NCBI GenBank assembly: GCA_001563335.1
Contig: LRSL01000089.1
Coordinates: 1-52,185, forward strand
Direction of reading: 5' to 3'
Length of the DNA: 52,185 nucleotides
Source of the DNA: Candidatus Thorarchaeota archaeon SMTZ1-45
GTDB taxonomy: Archaea > Asgardarchaeota > Thorarchaeia > Thorarchaeales > Thorarchaeaceae
Shown: piece by piece, positions 25,498 to 33,755 of the stretch
How the letters are laid out: each line of letters starts with the position of its first letter
How positions within the stretch are numbered: the first letter of the stretch is position 1
Notes under the pieces: model-generated
The model's database searches: none
Told to the model about the DNA's origin: nothing
What the model saw: only the letters and a program-made list of their open reading frames with translations
Program-made: the position numbers and the translations under genes

Positions 25498-26781
25498 ATG
25501 GACGAGTATGAGATTGATGATAAGAGAAGTTCTATACCATTCACAGCCCGACTCATAGCTCATTATCGTGCCATGGAGTCTCGTCGAGAGAGTCCGCTCA
25601 TTGTCGATCCCTATGCTGAACGTCTTGCTGGAAACATGGAGTCATATTTCGATGAACACAGGTGGTCTCGTGGAACAGGTGATTATGCAGTTGTCCGAAC
25701 TCACTACATCGACAACTACATTCTGACTCCTTGGTGTGAGGACCATGCAGTATCACAGATTGTACTTCTCGGGGCTGGGTTGGACGCTAGAGCATACCGT
25801 CTTCAAACTCTCAAAGAGGGCCAACATACCATCTTTGAGGTTGATTATGACTTGATAAACAAATACAAGTCTGCTGTGCTTAGAGATGAGAAACCTCTAT
25901 GTGACATTGTACGGGTCTCTTCGGACTTATCCGAATTGAGCTGGATCTCCAAACTTGAGAAATCAGGATTCTCATCTAAGACTCCTGCATTATGGCTACT
26001 GGAAGGTCTTGTCTACTATGTTGACCAGACAATTGTTGAATCAATCCTAAAAGATGCTGCTAAGAATTGTGCAGACAAGAGTAAGGTATTCGCAGATGTT
26101 TGTGTTCCTGGCCTTACTCAGGCACAATTCGGACCATTCATGATGCACTTCAAATGGGGGTTGAACATAGAGGATGTTCCTGCTTTTTTTTCTCGGACAG
26201 GCTGGAATGTCACTTGCGCCTTTGCAGATGCGTATGATCAAGGGCGAGATGTAGGACAGAAAGGGCTCATTTTTGTCACTGGAAAACGTGATCTGTCACT
26301 ACTTGATACGACTGGGAAACTCAACGCAGAAGATATGCTAAGAAGGATACCTGCGTCTGAGTTCCAGTCCTTCTCGATTAAGTTCTTGAAGAATGTCATG
26401 GATGCGACTGGTATCATCGTTGAGGCATACAATGATAATCCCGATGATGGACTAGGTAGCTATTTTCAGTTCATTGATCGAATAAAACCAGCAGTACATG
26501 CAATAATAGAGAGCCTTTCAGATCCATTGTCTATTAGACATATATCATCAAGACTGCTACGAGACCCATCGACAGCAGTTCTTCACACTGCAGATGAAAA
26601 AGAAGCACATATTGTGGGCTATCTAAAAGCACTGCTGTTTCTAGGGTTTTGTGGGGCAAGAGGTATAGCTGGAGAGCATTTCACCTCAACAAATGTCTAC
26701 TTAGAAGGACTGAAGACTATAAAGATTGACCATCTGTCCTCACTTACACAGCTTATTCGGGAAGAGATAGATAACTCTTAA
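25498..26781 (+). CDS. PPM/leucine carboxyl methyltransferase-family protein with C-terminal extension
   Basis: The first 270 residues match the S-adenosylmethionine-dependent methyltransferase family related to leucine carboxyl methyltransferase: SIPFTARLIAHYRAMES, DPYAERLAG, VVRTHYIDNYI, the motif I region VLLGAGLDARAYRL and LWLLEGLVYYVD. After about residue 280 there is an extra helical domain of about 145 residues (IKPAVHAIIESLSDPLSIRHI and following) that I do not recognise and that is not usual in the family. Follows the TehB-like gene closely. The acceptor is unknown. Confidence 0.85.
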   Translation: MDEYEIDDKRSSIPFTARLIAHYRAMESRRESPLIVDPYAERLAGNMESYFDEHRWSRGTGDYAVVRTHYIDNYILTPWCEDHAVSQIVLLGAGLDARAYRLQTLKEGQHTIFEVDYDLINKYKSAVLRDEKPLCDIVRVSSDLSELSWISKLEKSGFSSKTPALWLLEGLVYYVDQTIVESILKDAAKNCADKSKVFADVCVPGLTQAQFGPFMMHFKWGLNIEDVPAFFSRTGWNVTCAFADAYDQGRDVGQKGLIFVTGKRDLSLLDTTGKLNAEDMLRRIPASEFQSFSIKFLKNVMDATGIIVEAYNDNPDDGLGSYFQFIDRIKPAVHAIIESLSDPLSIRHISSRLLRDPSTAVLHTADEKEAHIVGYLKALLFLGFCGARGIAGEHFTSTNVYLEGLKTIKIDHLSSLTQLIREEIDNS

Positions 26782-26825
26782 ATCGACTCTGACATTTCCC
26801 TACCCAGAACCAAAGAGGCTTGAAT

Positions 26826-27290
26826 ATGAAGAAAGTTCTAGTTGTTTTTGACACGACTTATGGAAACACTGAGAAACTCGGAAGAGAGATCGCTGCTGGT
26901 ATTGAGGAGACCGGTACTGCGGAGTGTAAGGTAATTGGAATCAAGGAGGTAAAATCGGAGGACATCTCTGGTTTTGATGGTGTGCTCTTTGGAGGACCAA
27001 TCCATGCTTTTAGGGCAACGCGAGGAATTAAAGGCGCAGTCAAGGATGCTGCAAAGAAGGGTCTTGATGGTAAGCTGGTTTCCACATTTGACACCTATCA
27101 AGCTCCTGGACATAAGGGACGAGCAGCCAAGCAGATCGAAGAGATGATTGCTGACAAGGCCCCTGGTGCAAAGATACTCTCTCCTGGATGTACAGCGCTT
27201 GTGGATGGTCGAACCGGTCCACTCAATGCCGTTGAACCCGCAAAGGCTCGTGAGTTTGGTAAGAAATTCGCAGAAGAACTAGCAGGTTGA
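26826..27290 (+). CDS. Flavodoxin-like protein
   Basis: A classic short flavodoxin of about 154 residues. FMN phosphate-binding loop DTTYGNTEKL at the start, then FGGPIHAFRATRGIKG (flavin loop) and STFDTYQAPGHKGR. It shares the SPGCTALVDGRTGPLN / SSIVHGREGPLD-type C-terminal segment with the flavodoxin at 23039-23518, so the two are paralogues. ATG 26826 follows AGAGG at seven bases. It may be co-transcribed with the two methyltransferases 44 bp upstream. Confidence 0.88.
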   Translation: MKKVLVVFDTTYGNTEKLGREIAAGIEETGTAECKVIGIKEVKSEDISGFDGVLFGGPIHAFRATRGIKGAVKDAAKKGLDGKLVSTFDTYQAPGHKGRAAKQIEEMIADKAPGAKILSPGCTALVDGRTGPLNAVEPAKAREFGKKFAEELAG

Positions 27291-27315
27291 AGATATCATT
27301 TTTGTGAGTTAATTG

Positions 27316-27347
27316 AAAAAAGTGATGAGAGAGGATGACCCTCTCTC
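27316..27347 (-). terminator. Hairpin plus T-tract terminator of kelch gene 1
   Basis: On the minus strand an 8-bp perfect stem GAGAGAGG/CCTCTCTC (27327-27347, loop of five) overlaps the stop codon of the kelch gene and is followed by six T (27316-27321). The same stem sequence ends kelch gene 2. Confidence 0.7.
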
Positions 27348-28506
27348 AATTATTGTGCAGATTGTCGTTTTCTCCGACAACTGTAGCAAGCACCCATTGC
27401 CAACCATTGGGGATAATCATGGTGCTCATCTCTCCGTTTTCTTCATACTCAAGCGACCAAGTATCACCCAAGATACTGTCGTACCAGTCCTCTCCAAGAC
27501 CACCATAGAGCAGAGTCACATCTGATTCTGCATCGTACGCGAGGTAGGACCTCTCTCGACCACAAGGACAAATGTTGATGCTTAGATTAGACCAAGTATT
27601 GGTGTTGTAGTCATAGGTCCAAGTTACATTGCATACTTCTTCTTCATCATCTAACCCACCAAAAGTGATACACACATCATTCACTGAGTCATAGGCCATC
27701 TGTGCCGCACCACCTATTCCATGGTCATCCGGGTTCATGTTCTCCCAGGTGTCCATGTTATAGTCATACGCCCAGGTGTCGGTAAAGATACCCAATCCTG
27801 CCCCAGAGAAAAGAATAATCCTATCACTCTCTGAGTCATAAGCCATGAGAGAATAGAATCGTGATGATGGTCTTGATGTGGGATTCATTTCTTCCCATGT
27901 GTTCGTATTGTAGTCGTATGCCCATGTATCTCCGGTCGTGCCGCCTGTGGCAAGGACTCCACCGAATATAATGACTCTATCTGAATCTGAATCATACGCT
28001 GTTGAGCTATACCGACGCATTGGTGGACTCACCGCAGGACTCATGTTCTCCCATGTGTTTGTGTTGTAGTCGTATGCCCATGTGTCTCCACGATGAAGAA
28101 TTGCTTCCCCATCGGGGGTATACCATCCACCAAATACAATGATCCTGTCAGACTCTGAGTCATATGCAACATTGAATGCGCTTAGTTCTGGAGGTCCAGA
28201 CTCTGTTGTCTTGTTCATCCAGGTGTTTTGGTCATAATCATAAGCCCATGTGTCATTGAGGGTTACACCCCCTGGGCCAGTGTCACCCCCAAATAAGACG
28301 GTCACATCGGACTCTGCATCGTATATGAAGCAATTCCCATTTCTAGCTGGAGGTTCTGTGCTAGGACTCATCTCTGTCCATGTCCAAGTAGGTTCTGTAA
28401 CGTCTGGACCAACTGGAGGATTCATCCATATCCAAACCCCACCAGATACAACAATTAGCACTACAAGCAAAACTGCTAGTATTGTTCCTTTTTTCAATCT
28501 TCTCAC
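27346..28506 (-). CDS. Kelch-repeat surface protein 1 (module 1)
   Basis: A 386-residue protein with an N-terminal signal anchor (GTILAVLLVVLIVVSGGVWIW), probably with the propeller outside the cell. It has about six kelch repeats, each with a pattern of YDSESDRIIVFGG, then DTWAYDYNTNTWENM, spaced about 50-55 residues; together they form a beta-propeller. GTG 28506 is used; a TTG three codons later is possible. It is the last gene of HTH1-propeller1-kelch1, starting 25 bp after propeller1 ends. It is paralogous to kelch protein 2 at 30545-31726, and both gene ends carry the same hairpin. Confidence 0.88.
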   Translation of the reverse strand: MRRLKKGTILAVLLVVLIVVSGGVWIWMNPPVGPDVTEPTWTWTEMSPSTEPPARNGNCFIYDAESDVTVLFGGDTGPGGVTLNDTWAYDYDQNTWMNKTTESGPPELSAFNVAYDSESDRIIVFGGWYTPDGEAILHRGDTWAYDYNTNTWENMSPAVSPPMRRYSSTAYDSDSDRVIIFGGVLATGGTTGDTWAYDYNTNTWEEMNPTSRPSSRFYSLMAYDSESDRIILFSGAGLGIFTDTWAYDYNMDTWENMNPDDHGIGGAAQMAYDSVNDVCITFGGLDDEEEVCNVTWTYDYNTNTWSNLSINICPCGRERSYLAYDAESDVTLLYGGLGEDWYDSILGDTWSLEYEENGEMSTMIIPNGWQWVLATVVGENDNLHNN

Positions 28507-28531
28507 TCCTAACCTTTGTTTGTTTACTTCA

Positions 28532-29893
28532 TCAGGTCAAGAGTTCCCGAGTGTTAACTGCAAGGTCAGAGCTTGATTGCTGTCTTGGAATGACTGCAAG
28601 TCCTGTTTGATCTAGGGTGGCACTTGTGTGTATCATGCCCGTAAATACAAACCCCCCATCATTACAAGCAGTCAGCATGAATCCACACTGTGATTGGATT
28701 CCTGTATATCCTGCATCCCATAGTAACATTCCATCTGAGTCGGTTCGTCCAAGCCAGAGATTGTCTTCGTTTATATCTGGTGAGTATCGATTTTGTCCCG
28801 CGATGACAAAACCTCCATCATCGCACTCAAAAACTGAATACCCACCATCTGGATGCGTGTCGCAATAGTTTTCATCCCAGAGAAAGTTACCCTGCGAGTC
28901 TGTGCGAACCAGATAGACAACACCAGAATATTGCATCTGAGTTCCTATAATTGCATATCCTCCATCACTGCACTCAGTTGCAGACCACCCAAACTCCTCT
29001 AGGTATGTACCGTAGGTCCTATTCCAGAGATGGCTACCCCACGAGTCGGTTCTCACAACCCAAACATCTCTCAATCTGACTGGATTGCTTTCAGTCCACC
29101 CGACCATCAGAAAACCGCCATCCCTGCACCGGATAACTGAATTTGCTGCCTCACCCAGATCTCCGCCAAACCTCACGTCCCAGAGAAGTTCACCTGCACT
29201 ATTAGTACGAATGAGCCACATGTCCTGGTCAATTGTCCCAGCTATCGCAAACCCGTCATCGTCGCAGACCACTATTGACCGACCATTCACAGACATAGAA
29301 GTCTGTTCTCCGAAGGTCTTCATCCAGAGTTGATTTCCATACGCGTCCAATCCGACGAGGATTATATCCCGTTCACCTGAACCGAAGCTCTCAGTTTCAC
29401 CAACTGCTGCGAATCCAACACGAGTTTCTGTAATGTCATAGCATTCCTCCCATCCTGTGGCCCCAAACGTCACATTCCATGCTATGAATCCTTGATTGTC
29501 CGTACGTACCATCCACATGTCAGAGTCGCCTGAACCAAAGCTCTCTGTCGACCCTGCCACAATAAAACCTCCATCATTGCACTGGATAACTGTATGCCCT
29601 ATATCTCTGAGATCGCCCCCATAGGTATAGTCCCACTCCACATTTCCATTCTGATCAACACAGAGTAGGTACATGTTCTCGCCAAGTGGTGGTGGAGGTG
29701 GAAAATTGAATATCAACCCAATGATCGGCTGAGGGTTTAACAGCACAAAGAAATTTGTCATGAGAAGCATCGTAAGCCCCACACTCATAACGCGTGTCAT
29801 CAAACCAACATGAATTTCTCTCTTCTTTGATATGGGTGGGATTGGACAGGCTTCGCGTCCTCTACTTACACTCCTTCTGAATCCTTGATCCAT
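28532..29893 (-). CDS. Membrane-anchored beta-propeller protein 1 (module 1)
   Basis: A 453-residue protein. The first 31 residues are cytoplasmic and contain the motif [10 protein letters not shown]. Next comes a membrane segment (about 32-60), then about seven repeats of a propeller blade with C-(D/N)DGGF-x-(I/V)-(A/V)-G and WxVRTDxxGxxLW marks. No C-terminal membrane segment. ATG 29893 lies 28 bases inside the 3' end of the HTH1 gene, with GAGGCGG five bases before it; the N-terminal motif is shared with propeller 2, supporting this early start. Possible sensor partner of HTH1. Confidence 0.85.
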   Translation of the reverse strand: MDQGFRRSVSRGREACPIPPISKKREIHVGLMTRVMSVGLTMLLMTNFFVLLNPQPIIGLIFNFPPPPPLGENMYLLCVDQNGNVEWDYTYGGDLRDIGHTVIQCNDGGFIVAGSTESFGSGDSDMWMVRTDNQGFIAWNVTFGATGWEECYDITETRVGFAAVGETESFGSGERDIILVGLDAYGNQLWMKTFGEQTSMSVNGRSIVVCDDDGFAIAGTIDQDMWLIRTNSAGELLWDVRFGGDLGEAANSVIRCRDGGFLMVGWTESNPVRLRDVWVVRTDSWGSHLWNRTYGTYLEEFGWSATECSDGGYAIIGTQMQYSGVVYLVRTDSQGNFLWDENYCDTHPDGGYSVFECDDGGFVIAGQNRYSPDINEDNLWLGRTDSDGMLLWDAGYTGIQSQCGFMLTACNDGGFVFTGMIHTSATLDQTGLAVIPRQQSSSDLAVNTRELLT

Positions 29894-30348
29894 TTCAGCC
29901 GCCTCATTATAGTGTCAAACAGGTATATTGAAAGATCTGTCGGAGGCCTTTCATCAGGGATGGCGACCTTCCATTCCTCGGCAAGCTGTTGTAGTGTTTC
30001 TGTACATTGTTCAATCTGGTCGCAGGTGCCACAGTCGCCCTCGTGGGCGAACCATGTCTGAATGCCAATCTTTGGTGAGTAGAGAATATATGTTTCAGTG
30101 TCGTATGCTGAACAATAACCCACAGCAATACCGTAGTTGGTGCTAATGTGCCTTATGCTAATTCGGTTTATTGAGGCAGCATGACGAAGTAGTTTGTCTA
30201 TTCGCGCTTCTGCGATTCTCTGAGCCTTACTCACAAATGGTCGTGACACGTTCATCTCCTTCGCGATTTCATAGGGACGGATCTTTTGCCTCCTCTTGAG
30301 CCAGATGAGCCCCTGTTGGGTTGTTGGATATCGCAGTGATTTGAACGT
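29866..30348 (-). CDS. HTH regulator with CGTC-x5-C motif, copy 1 (apparent ACG start)
   Basis: A 160-residue protein. The N-terminal helix-turn-helix has [29 protein letters not shown], then a helical linker, a beta-rich domain with [13 protein letters not shown] and the motif [10 protein letters not shown]. Paralogue 2 (31825-32295) is alike from its first residues: [11 protein letters not shown] here, MFTTLRYPTKQQ there. At the position of that Met this gene has ACG (30346-30348), with a perfect AGGAGG eight bases upstream; no ATG, GTG or TTG is in frame before residue 32, where an ATG would cut through the HTH. ACG is thus the best start. The last codons (RRLKW) overlap the propeller start. 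Confidence 0.8.
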   Translation of the reverse strand, partial: TFKSLRYPTTQQGLIWLKRRQKIRPYEIAKEMNVSRPFVSKAQRIAEARIDKLLRHAASINRISIRHISTNYGIAVGYCSAYDTETYILYSPKIGIQTWFAHEGDCGTCDQIEQCTETLQQLAEEWKVAIPDERPPTDLSIYLFDTIMRRLKWIKDSEGV

Positions 30349-30374
30349 CGCACGCTCCTCCTGAACACTCGAGA

Positions 30375-30442
30375 GTTAACCTGATTTAGGCAATCAATAT
30401 TAAACTTCCGTTTTACTAATAAATTAACCGGTTTTTGGCAAT
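30375..30442. promoter_or_regulatory. Two direct repeats in the module 1 promoter
   Basis: Two 20-bp repeats on the + strand, GTTAACCTGATTTAGGCAAT (30375-30394) and ATTAACCGGTTTTTGGCAAT (30423-30442), 48 bp apart and alike at 16 of 20 positions. A TATA-like TTTAATATT (minus strand) lies between them at about 30394-30404. A related element, GTTAAC-N8-GCAAT, is in the module 2 promoter (31780-31798). Probable regulator sites. Confidence 0.55.
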
Positions 30443-30496
30443 TAATATGAAACAAATGTTTGAATAATCTATTTTGTCTTCTAACACACTCTAGGT

Positions 30497-30529
30497 AAAA
30501 AAAAGGGGGAGAGAGGAGGATTCTCTCTC
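30497..30529 (-). terminator. Hairpin plus T-tract terminator of kelch gene 2
   Basis: On the minus strand, stem GAGAGAG/CTCTCTC with a 7-base loop (30509-30529), then CCCCC and eight T (30497-30504), beginning 15 bases after the kelch2 stop. Same stem sequence as the kelch1 terminator. Confidence 0.7.
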
Positions 30530-30544
30530 AACAAGTTGTATTTT

Positions 30545-31726
30545 CTACCTTCTTCTCATAAATACTACGAGAACTACGATGACTACTCCCGTACCTGCAA
30601 CCGCGAGATACACCCATAATGGAAGACCACCATTACCACCATTGCCGCCATTTGTGAGTGATATATTATAAAGAACCCACGTATCGCCATATGCATCAAC
30701 CCTATTTGGAGTTCCACCAAAGAGAACAACCTTCTTCGAATCATTATTATAGACTAGATCCGCGTAGGTCCTACTGGATGGATGAGTATCAAAATCCAGC
30801 TCAGTCCAGTTGTTATTGTTGTAGTCATATAACCAAGTGTCCGAGTAGTACATGGATGGGTCATCTCTGTCCCCACCAAAGAGGACGACACGGTCCCAGT
30901 CAGCATGATAGGTCATCTGGAAAGAGTTTCGCGCGGGAGGAGCCACAGGTGGGTTCATGTTAGTCCACGTGTTAGAGTCGAAATCATATGCCCATGTCTG
31001 ATCTCTCTGTTCTTCGAAGGTTGCATTTCTGAACTTCCCACCAAAAAGGATGATTCGATCTGACTCACTATCATATGTCATCCCAAAGGCATAGAGAAGA
31101 TCGGGATTTGTTGAAGGACTCATGTTGGTCCAGATGTTTGAGTCATAATCGTACGACCAAGTTTCTGATGAAGGGACTCTGTCGTCCCACACACCACCAT
31201 ACAGGATGAGTCGGTCCGATTGACTATCGTATGCCATGGCGGGCATCGCAGTGCCTCTCGGACTTACAGCAGGTGTCTTGTTCTCCCAAGTTCCAGTGTC
31301 TGTATGGAAGGCCCATGTGTCATTCCAGCATACGAACGGTTCCATCTGTTTCACTCCTCCGAAGAATATCACTCTGTCAGAGTCGCTGTCATACTCAAAC
31401 GCACCCATTGTTCCCCGTGGTGGTGGACTGTCCTCTGGAGTCACATTAGTCCAGATGTTCGAATCAACATCATACGTCCATGTATCCCCGAATACATATG
31501 GAAGCTGAGGATCTTTCCCAGAGAAGAGGACAACAAGGTCCGACCCACTGTCATACGCCATACCTGCAGCCCTTCGAGCCGATGGTTTGGTAGATGGATT
31601 CATGTTTTCCCATATTGTATTCTCATCCAGACCATTCACCTGTGGTTGCAGGACAAGGATTGAGAATGTTAGAATAATCACGAGTCCAAGTGAAAGAGCT
31701 TTGTTTTCATTCCATTTTCGATTCAT
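30545..31726 (-). CDS. Kelch-repeat surface protein 2 (module 2)
   Basis: A 393-residue paralogue of kelch protein 1. It has an N-terminal signal sequence (LSLGLVIILTFSILVL), six to seven kelch repeats with YDSxSDRxILFGG and DTWxYDxDSNxWTN marks, a glycine-rich linker (NGGNGGNGG) and a C-terminal membrane segment LPLWVYLAVAGTGVVIVVLVVF with a RRR tail. Kelch protein 1 instead has an N-terminal anchor. The gene is divergent from the HTH2-propeller2 operon, with a 98-bp region that contains four TGTTAA motifs between them. Confidence 0.88.
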   Translation of the reverse strand: MNRKWNENKALSLGLVIILTFSILVLQPQVNGLDENTIWENMNPSTKPSARRAAGMAYDSGSDLVVLFSGKDPQLPYVFGDTWTYDVDSNIWTNVTPEDSPPPRGTMGAFEYDSDSDRVIFFGGVKQMEPFVCWNDTWAFHTDTGTWENKTPAVSPRGTAMPAMAYDSQSDRLILYGGVWDDRVPSSETWSYDYDSNIWTNMSPSTNPDLLYAFGMTYDSESDRIILFGGKFRNATFEEQRDQTWAYDFDSNTWTNMNPPVAPPARNSFQMTYHADWDRVVLFGGDRDDPSMYYSDTWLYDYNNNNWTELDFDTHPSSRTYADLVYNNDSKKVVLFGGTPNRVDAYGDTWVLYNISLTNGGNGGNGGLPLWVYLAVAGTGVVIVVLVVFMRRR

Positions 31727-31764
31727 TGAATATCTCCCTCTGACCGAACAATTTATTACGAACT

Positions 31765-31807
31765 TGTTAATATATTTTTGTTAACTATGTTAAGCAATGT
31801 GTGTTAA
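31765..31807. promoter_or_regulatory. Repeated TGTTAA sites in the divergent module 2 promoter
   Basis: TGTTAA occurs four times on the + strand, beginning at 31765, 31779, 31788 and 31802, giving steps of 14, 9 and 14 bases. Within it, 31780-31798 reads GTTAAC-N8-GCAAT, like the module 1 repeats. A TATA-like TTAATATAT (31768-31776) lies in the cluster, so binding would affect HTH2 and probably kelch2. Confidence 0.5.
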
Positions 31808-31824
31808 TTGATAGAGGGAATATA

Positions 31825-32295
31825 ATGTTCACCACTCTGCGGTATCCGACCAAGCAGCAGAACCTCATCTGGCTTAGGAGGCGACAAAAGGACCGACCGT
31901 CAGAGATTGCGAACGACCTGAATGTGTCAAGACCCCATGTGACAATGGAACAGAAGAGAGCAGAGGATAGAATCCAAAAGCTCATTGAACATGCTGCGTC
32001 AGTCAACAGAGTGAAGATAGAACATATGAGTGCTCGATATGGTATTGCTGAGGGCTACTGTCATGCCTATGACTCGAAGACATACATCATCTATTCCCCC
32101 AAGATTGGTGTTCAGAACTGGTATGTACACGAGGGAAACTGTGGCACCTGTGATCTGGAAGACCAGTGTAAGGAAACCCTTCGTACTTTGGCGGAGGAGT
32201 GGGAGATAGGAATCCCACCAGGAATGCCACCAACTGAGCTTGGTGTGTACCTGTTTGAGAGAATCCGGAGGCGACTCAAGTGGGACAAGCTGTAA
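31825..32295 (+). CDS. HTH regulator with CGTC-x5-C motif, copy 2
   Basis: A 156-residue paralogue of the HTH protein of module 1. HTH: RRQKDRPSEIANDLNVSRPHVTMEQKRAED; then a linker, a domain with YSPKIGVQNWYVHEG, and CGTCDLEDQC. The three conserved Cys suggest metal or redox sensing (inference). ATG 31825 has AGAGGGA six to seven bases upstream and starts at the residue conserved with copy 1; a GTG at 31801 lies within the promoter motifs. The last 16 bases (RRLKWDKL codons) overlap the propeller 2 start. Confidence 0.85.
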   Translation: MFTTLRYPTKQQNLIWLRRRQKDRPSEIANDLNVSRPHVTMEQKRAEDRIQKLIEHAASVNRVKIEHMSARYGIAEGYCHAYDSKTYIIYSPKIGVQNWYVHEGNCGTCDLEDQCKETLRTLAEEWEIGIPPGMPPTELGVYLFERIRRRLKWDKL

Positions 32296-33659
32296 AGGAC
32301 CACTCAAGAGTATGCCCATTACCTCCGGGTCCGACCAAGAGAGGCCCTAGGTTACTTAACTCTAAGAACATCATCATGGCAATAGGACTTGTTTTAATCC
32401 TGACAACAGCTAGCTTTTCAGCGTTGGTGTTCACGAATTCCACCTTTGTTCCACCGATTGTCATAACAGGTGAACCATCCGACCATGATGCTCTTCTCCT
32501 GCGATTTGATGATAATGGTGACCTTCTTTGGGATATGACATTCCGCAGCTCTGCCCATGACATGGCCTTCTCTGTTGTGGCGGTAAGTAGTGGGGGATTT
32601 TTGATAGGTGGCACAACAGAGTTGGGGGGGCATCCAATGAAATTTGAGTTATGGCTTATCCGAACCGATGTAGATGGAAATTTATTGTGGCGCAAGACCC
32701 TTGGAGAGGCACATTCCGGCGGAAAACTGCTAGAAACCAGTGATGGTGGATTCGCTATCCTCTATGGAAACCGCACATCAATTTATGATTTTCACAAGAT
32801 TCTATGTATCGATAGGAATGGACAGCCAGTTCAACAACACGAATCGTGGTCTTATGCAGACACTTTTTGGGAGCACAACGAGGGTGGATTCGTTGTTGCA
32901 GGTGGTGATAATGGTGAACCATATGGAACAAATATCGGTATGATAGACACATATGGCAACGAACTTTGGACTCAACATTTTGATTTCCCATGGGCTCCAC
33001 CCGGTCAAGATTTCATTATCGAGGCGACCACTGGTGGATTCATGCTTGTTGGGTATGCTGGACCTGATGTCGGTTCATATCTCATTAGCACTGACACTGA
33101 GGGAAATATGATTTCAGAGAAGAACTATCCAGAAGGCAGCTTTACGTCAATCCTTCAGTGCAGTGACAATGGTTTCTTACTCGTCGGTCCCGAGTCAGCT
33201 CTTCGTCTCGACGAAGCTGGTAATGTCCTTTGGAAATATGACTTTAATTACTTAGATGGAGAATATCACAATCTCGAAACGTTTCCTTTTGAGTTCGTGG
33301 AACTTCAGACTGGAGGTTTCGTCTTTACCCATGGAGCTTGTGAAGTTGGTGAGATGTTTGTCCTGGAATGCATCACTGAACAAGGAAGGAGTGTCTGGAA
33401 TCACACCTTTGACTTAGTAAGTGAACCAAGATACCATGAAACAGGATCTATTGATATTGCAGCTTGTAGCGACGGTGGATTTGTATTGGCAGGGTCAGTC
33501 GAATCTTCACATCTGACACCGCTCATTGATAGCATACCAAGAGCTGAACAAATAACATACAGAATCTATCCAGAAATATTAGTTGCAGGTGCTGCTACTT
33601 TCTTATCTTTTGCAGTCATTGTTGTTTTTGGAAAACAAACACTCTCCATCGGAAAGTGA
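32280..33659 (+). CDS. Membrane-anchored beta-propeller protein 2 (module 2)
   Basis: A 459-residue paralogue of propeller 1. Cytoplasmic N-terminus with CPLPPGPTKR, membrane segment (about 33-52), then propeller blades marked by SSGGFLIGG, SDGGFAIL and CSDGGFVLAGS, and a C-terminal membrane segment (ILVAGAATFLSFAVIVVF) that propeller 1 lacks. GTG 32280 has GGAGG about eight bases upstream, inside the HTH2 gene, with a 16-base overlap, so translation is probably coupled. The blades are less regular than in propeller 1. Confidence 0.85.
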   Translation: MGQAVKDHSRVCPLPPGPTKRGPRLLNSKNIIMAIGLVLILTTASFSALVFTNSTFVPPIVITGEPSDHDALLLRFDDNGDLLWDMTFRSSAHDMAFSVVAVSSGGFLIGGTTELGGHPMKFELWLIRTDVDGNLLWRKTLGEAHSGGKLLETSDGGFAILYGNRTSIYDFHKILCIDRNGQPVQQHESWSYADTFWEHNEGGFVVAGGDNGEPYGTNIGMIDTYGNELWTQHFDFPWAPPGQDFIIEATTGGFMLVGYAGPDVGSYLISTDTEGNMISEKNYPEGSFTSILQCSDNGFLLVGPESALRLDEAGNVLWKYDFNYLDGEYHNLETFPFEFVELQTGGFVFTHGACEVGEMFVLECITEQGRSVWNHTFDLVSEPRYHETGSIDIAACSDGGFVLAGSVESSHLTPLIDSIPRAEQITYRIYPEILVAGAATFLSFAVIVVFGKQTLSIGK

Positions 33660-33755
33660 TTCTGAGAAGTAGTCCCTCCTTGAGTATCATCCTATGGTTT
33701 AATATCAAATGAACGCAATAGGTATGTTTTGACGAATTCGCAAGGAGGTGAGAAG

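Noticed and set aside
27316..30529. Kelch-region repeats as a CRISPR-like or mobile repeat
   Set aside because: The repeated DNA comes from protein repeats of kelch and propeller blades and from terminator stems; there are no regular spacers and no cas genes.
31220..31663. Long + strand open frame (147 codons) opposite the kelch2 gene
   Set aside because: Composition is rich in Cys/His/Ser/Trp as expected from the reverse complement of repeated kelch codons. The kelch frame on the other strand is clearly the gene.
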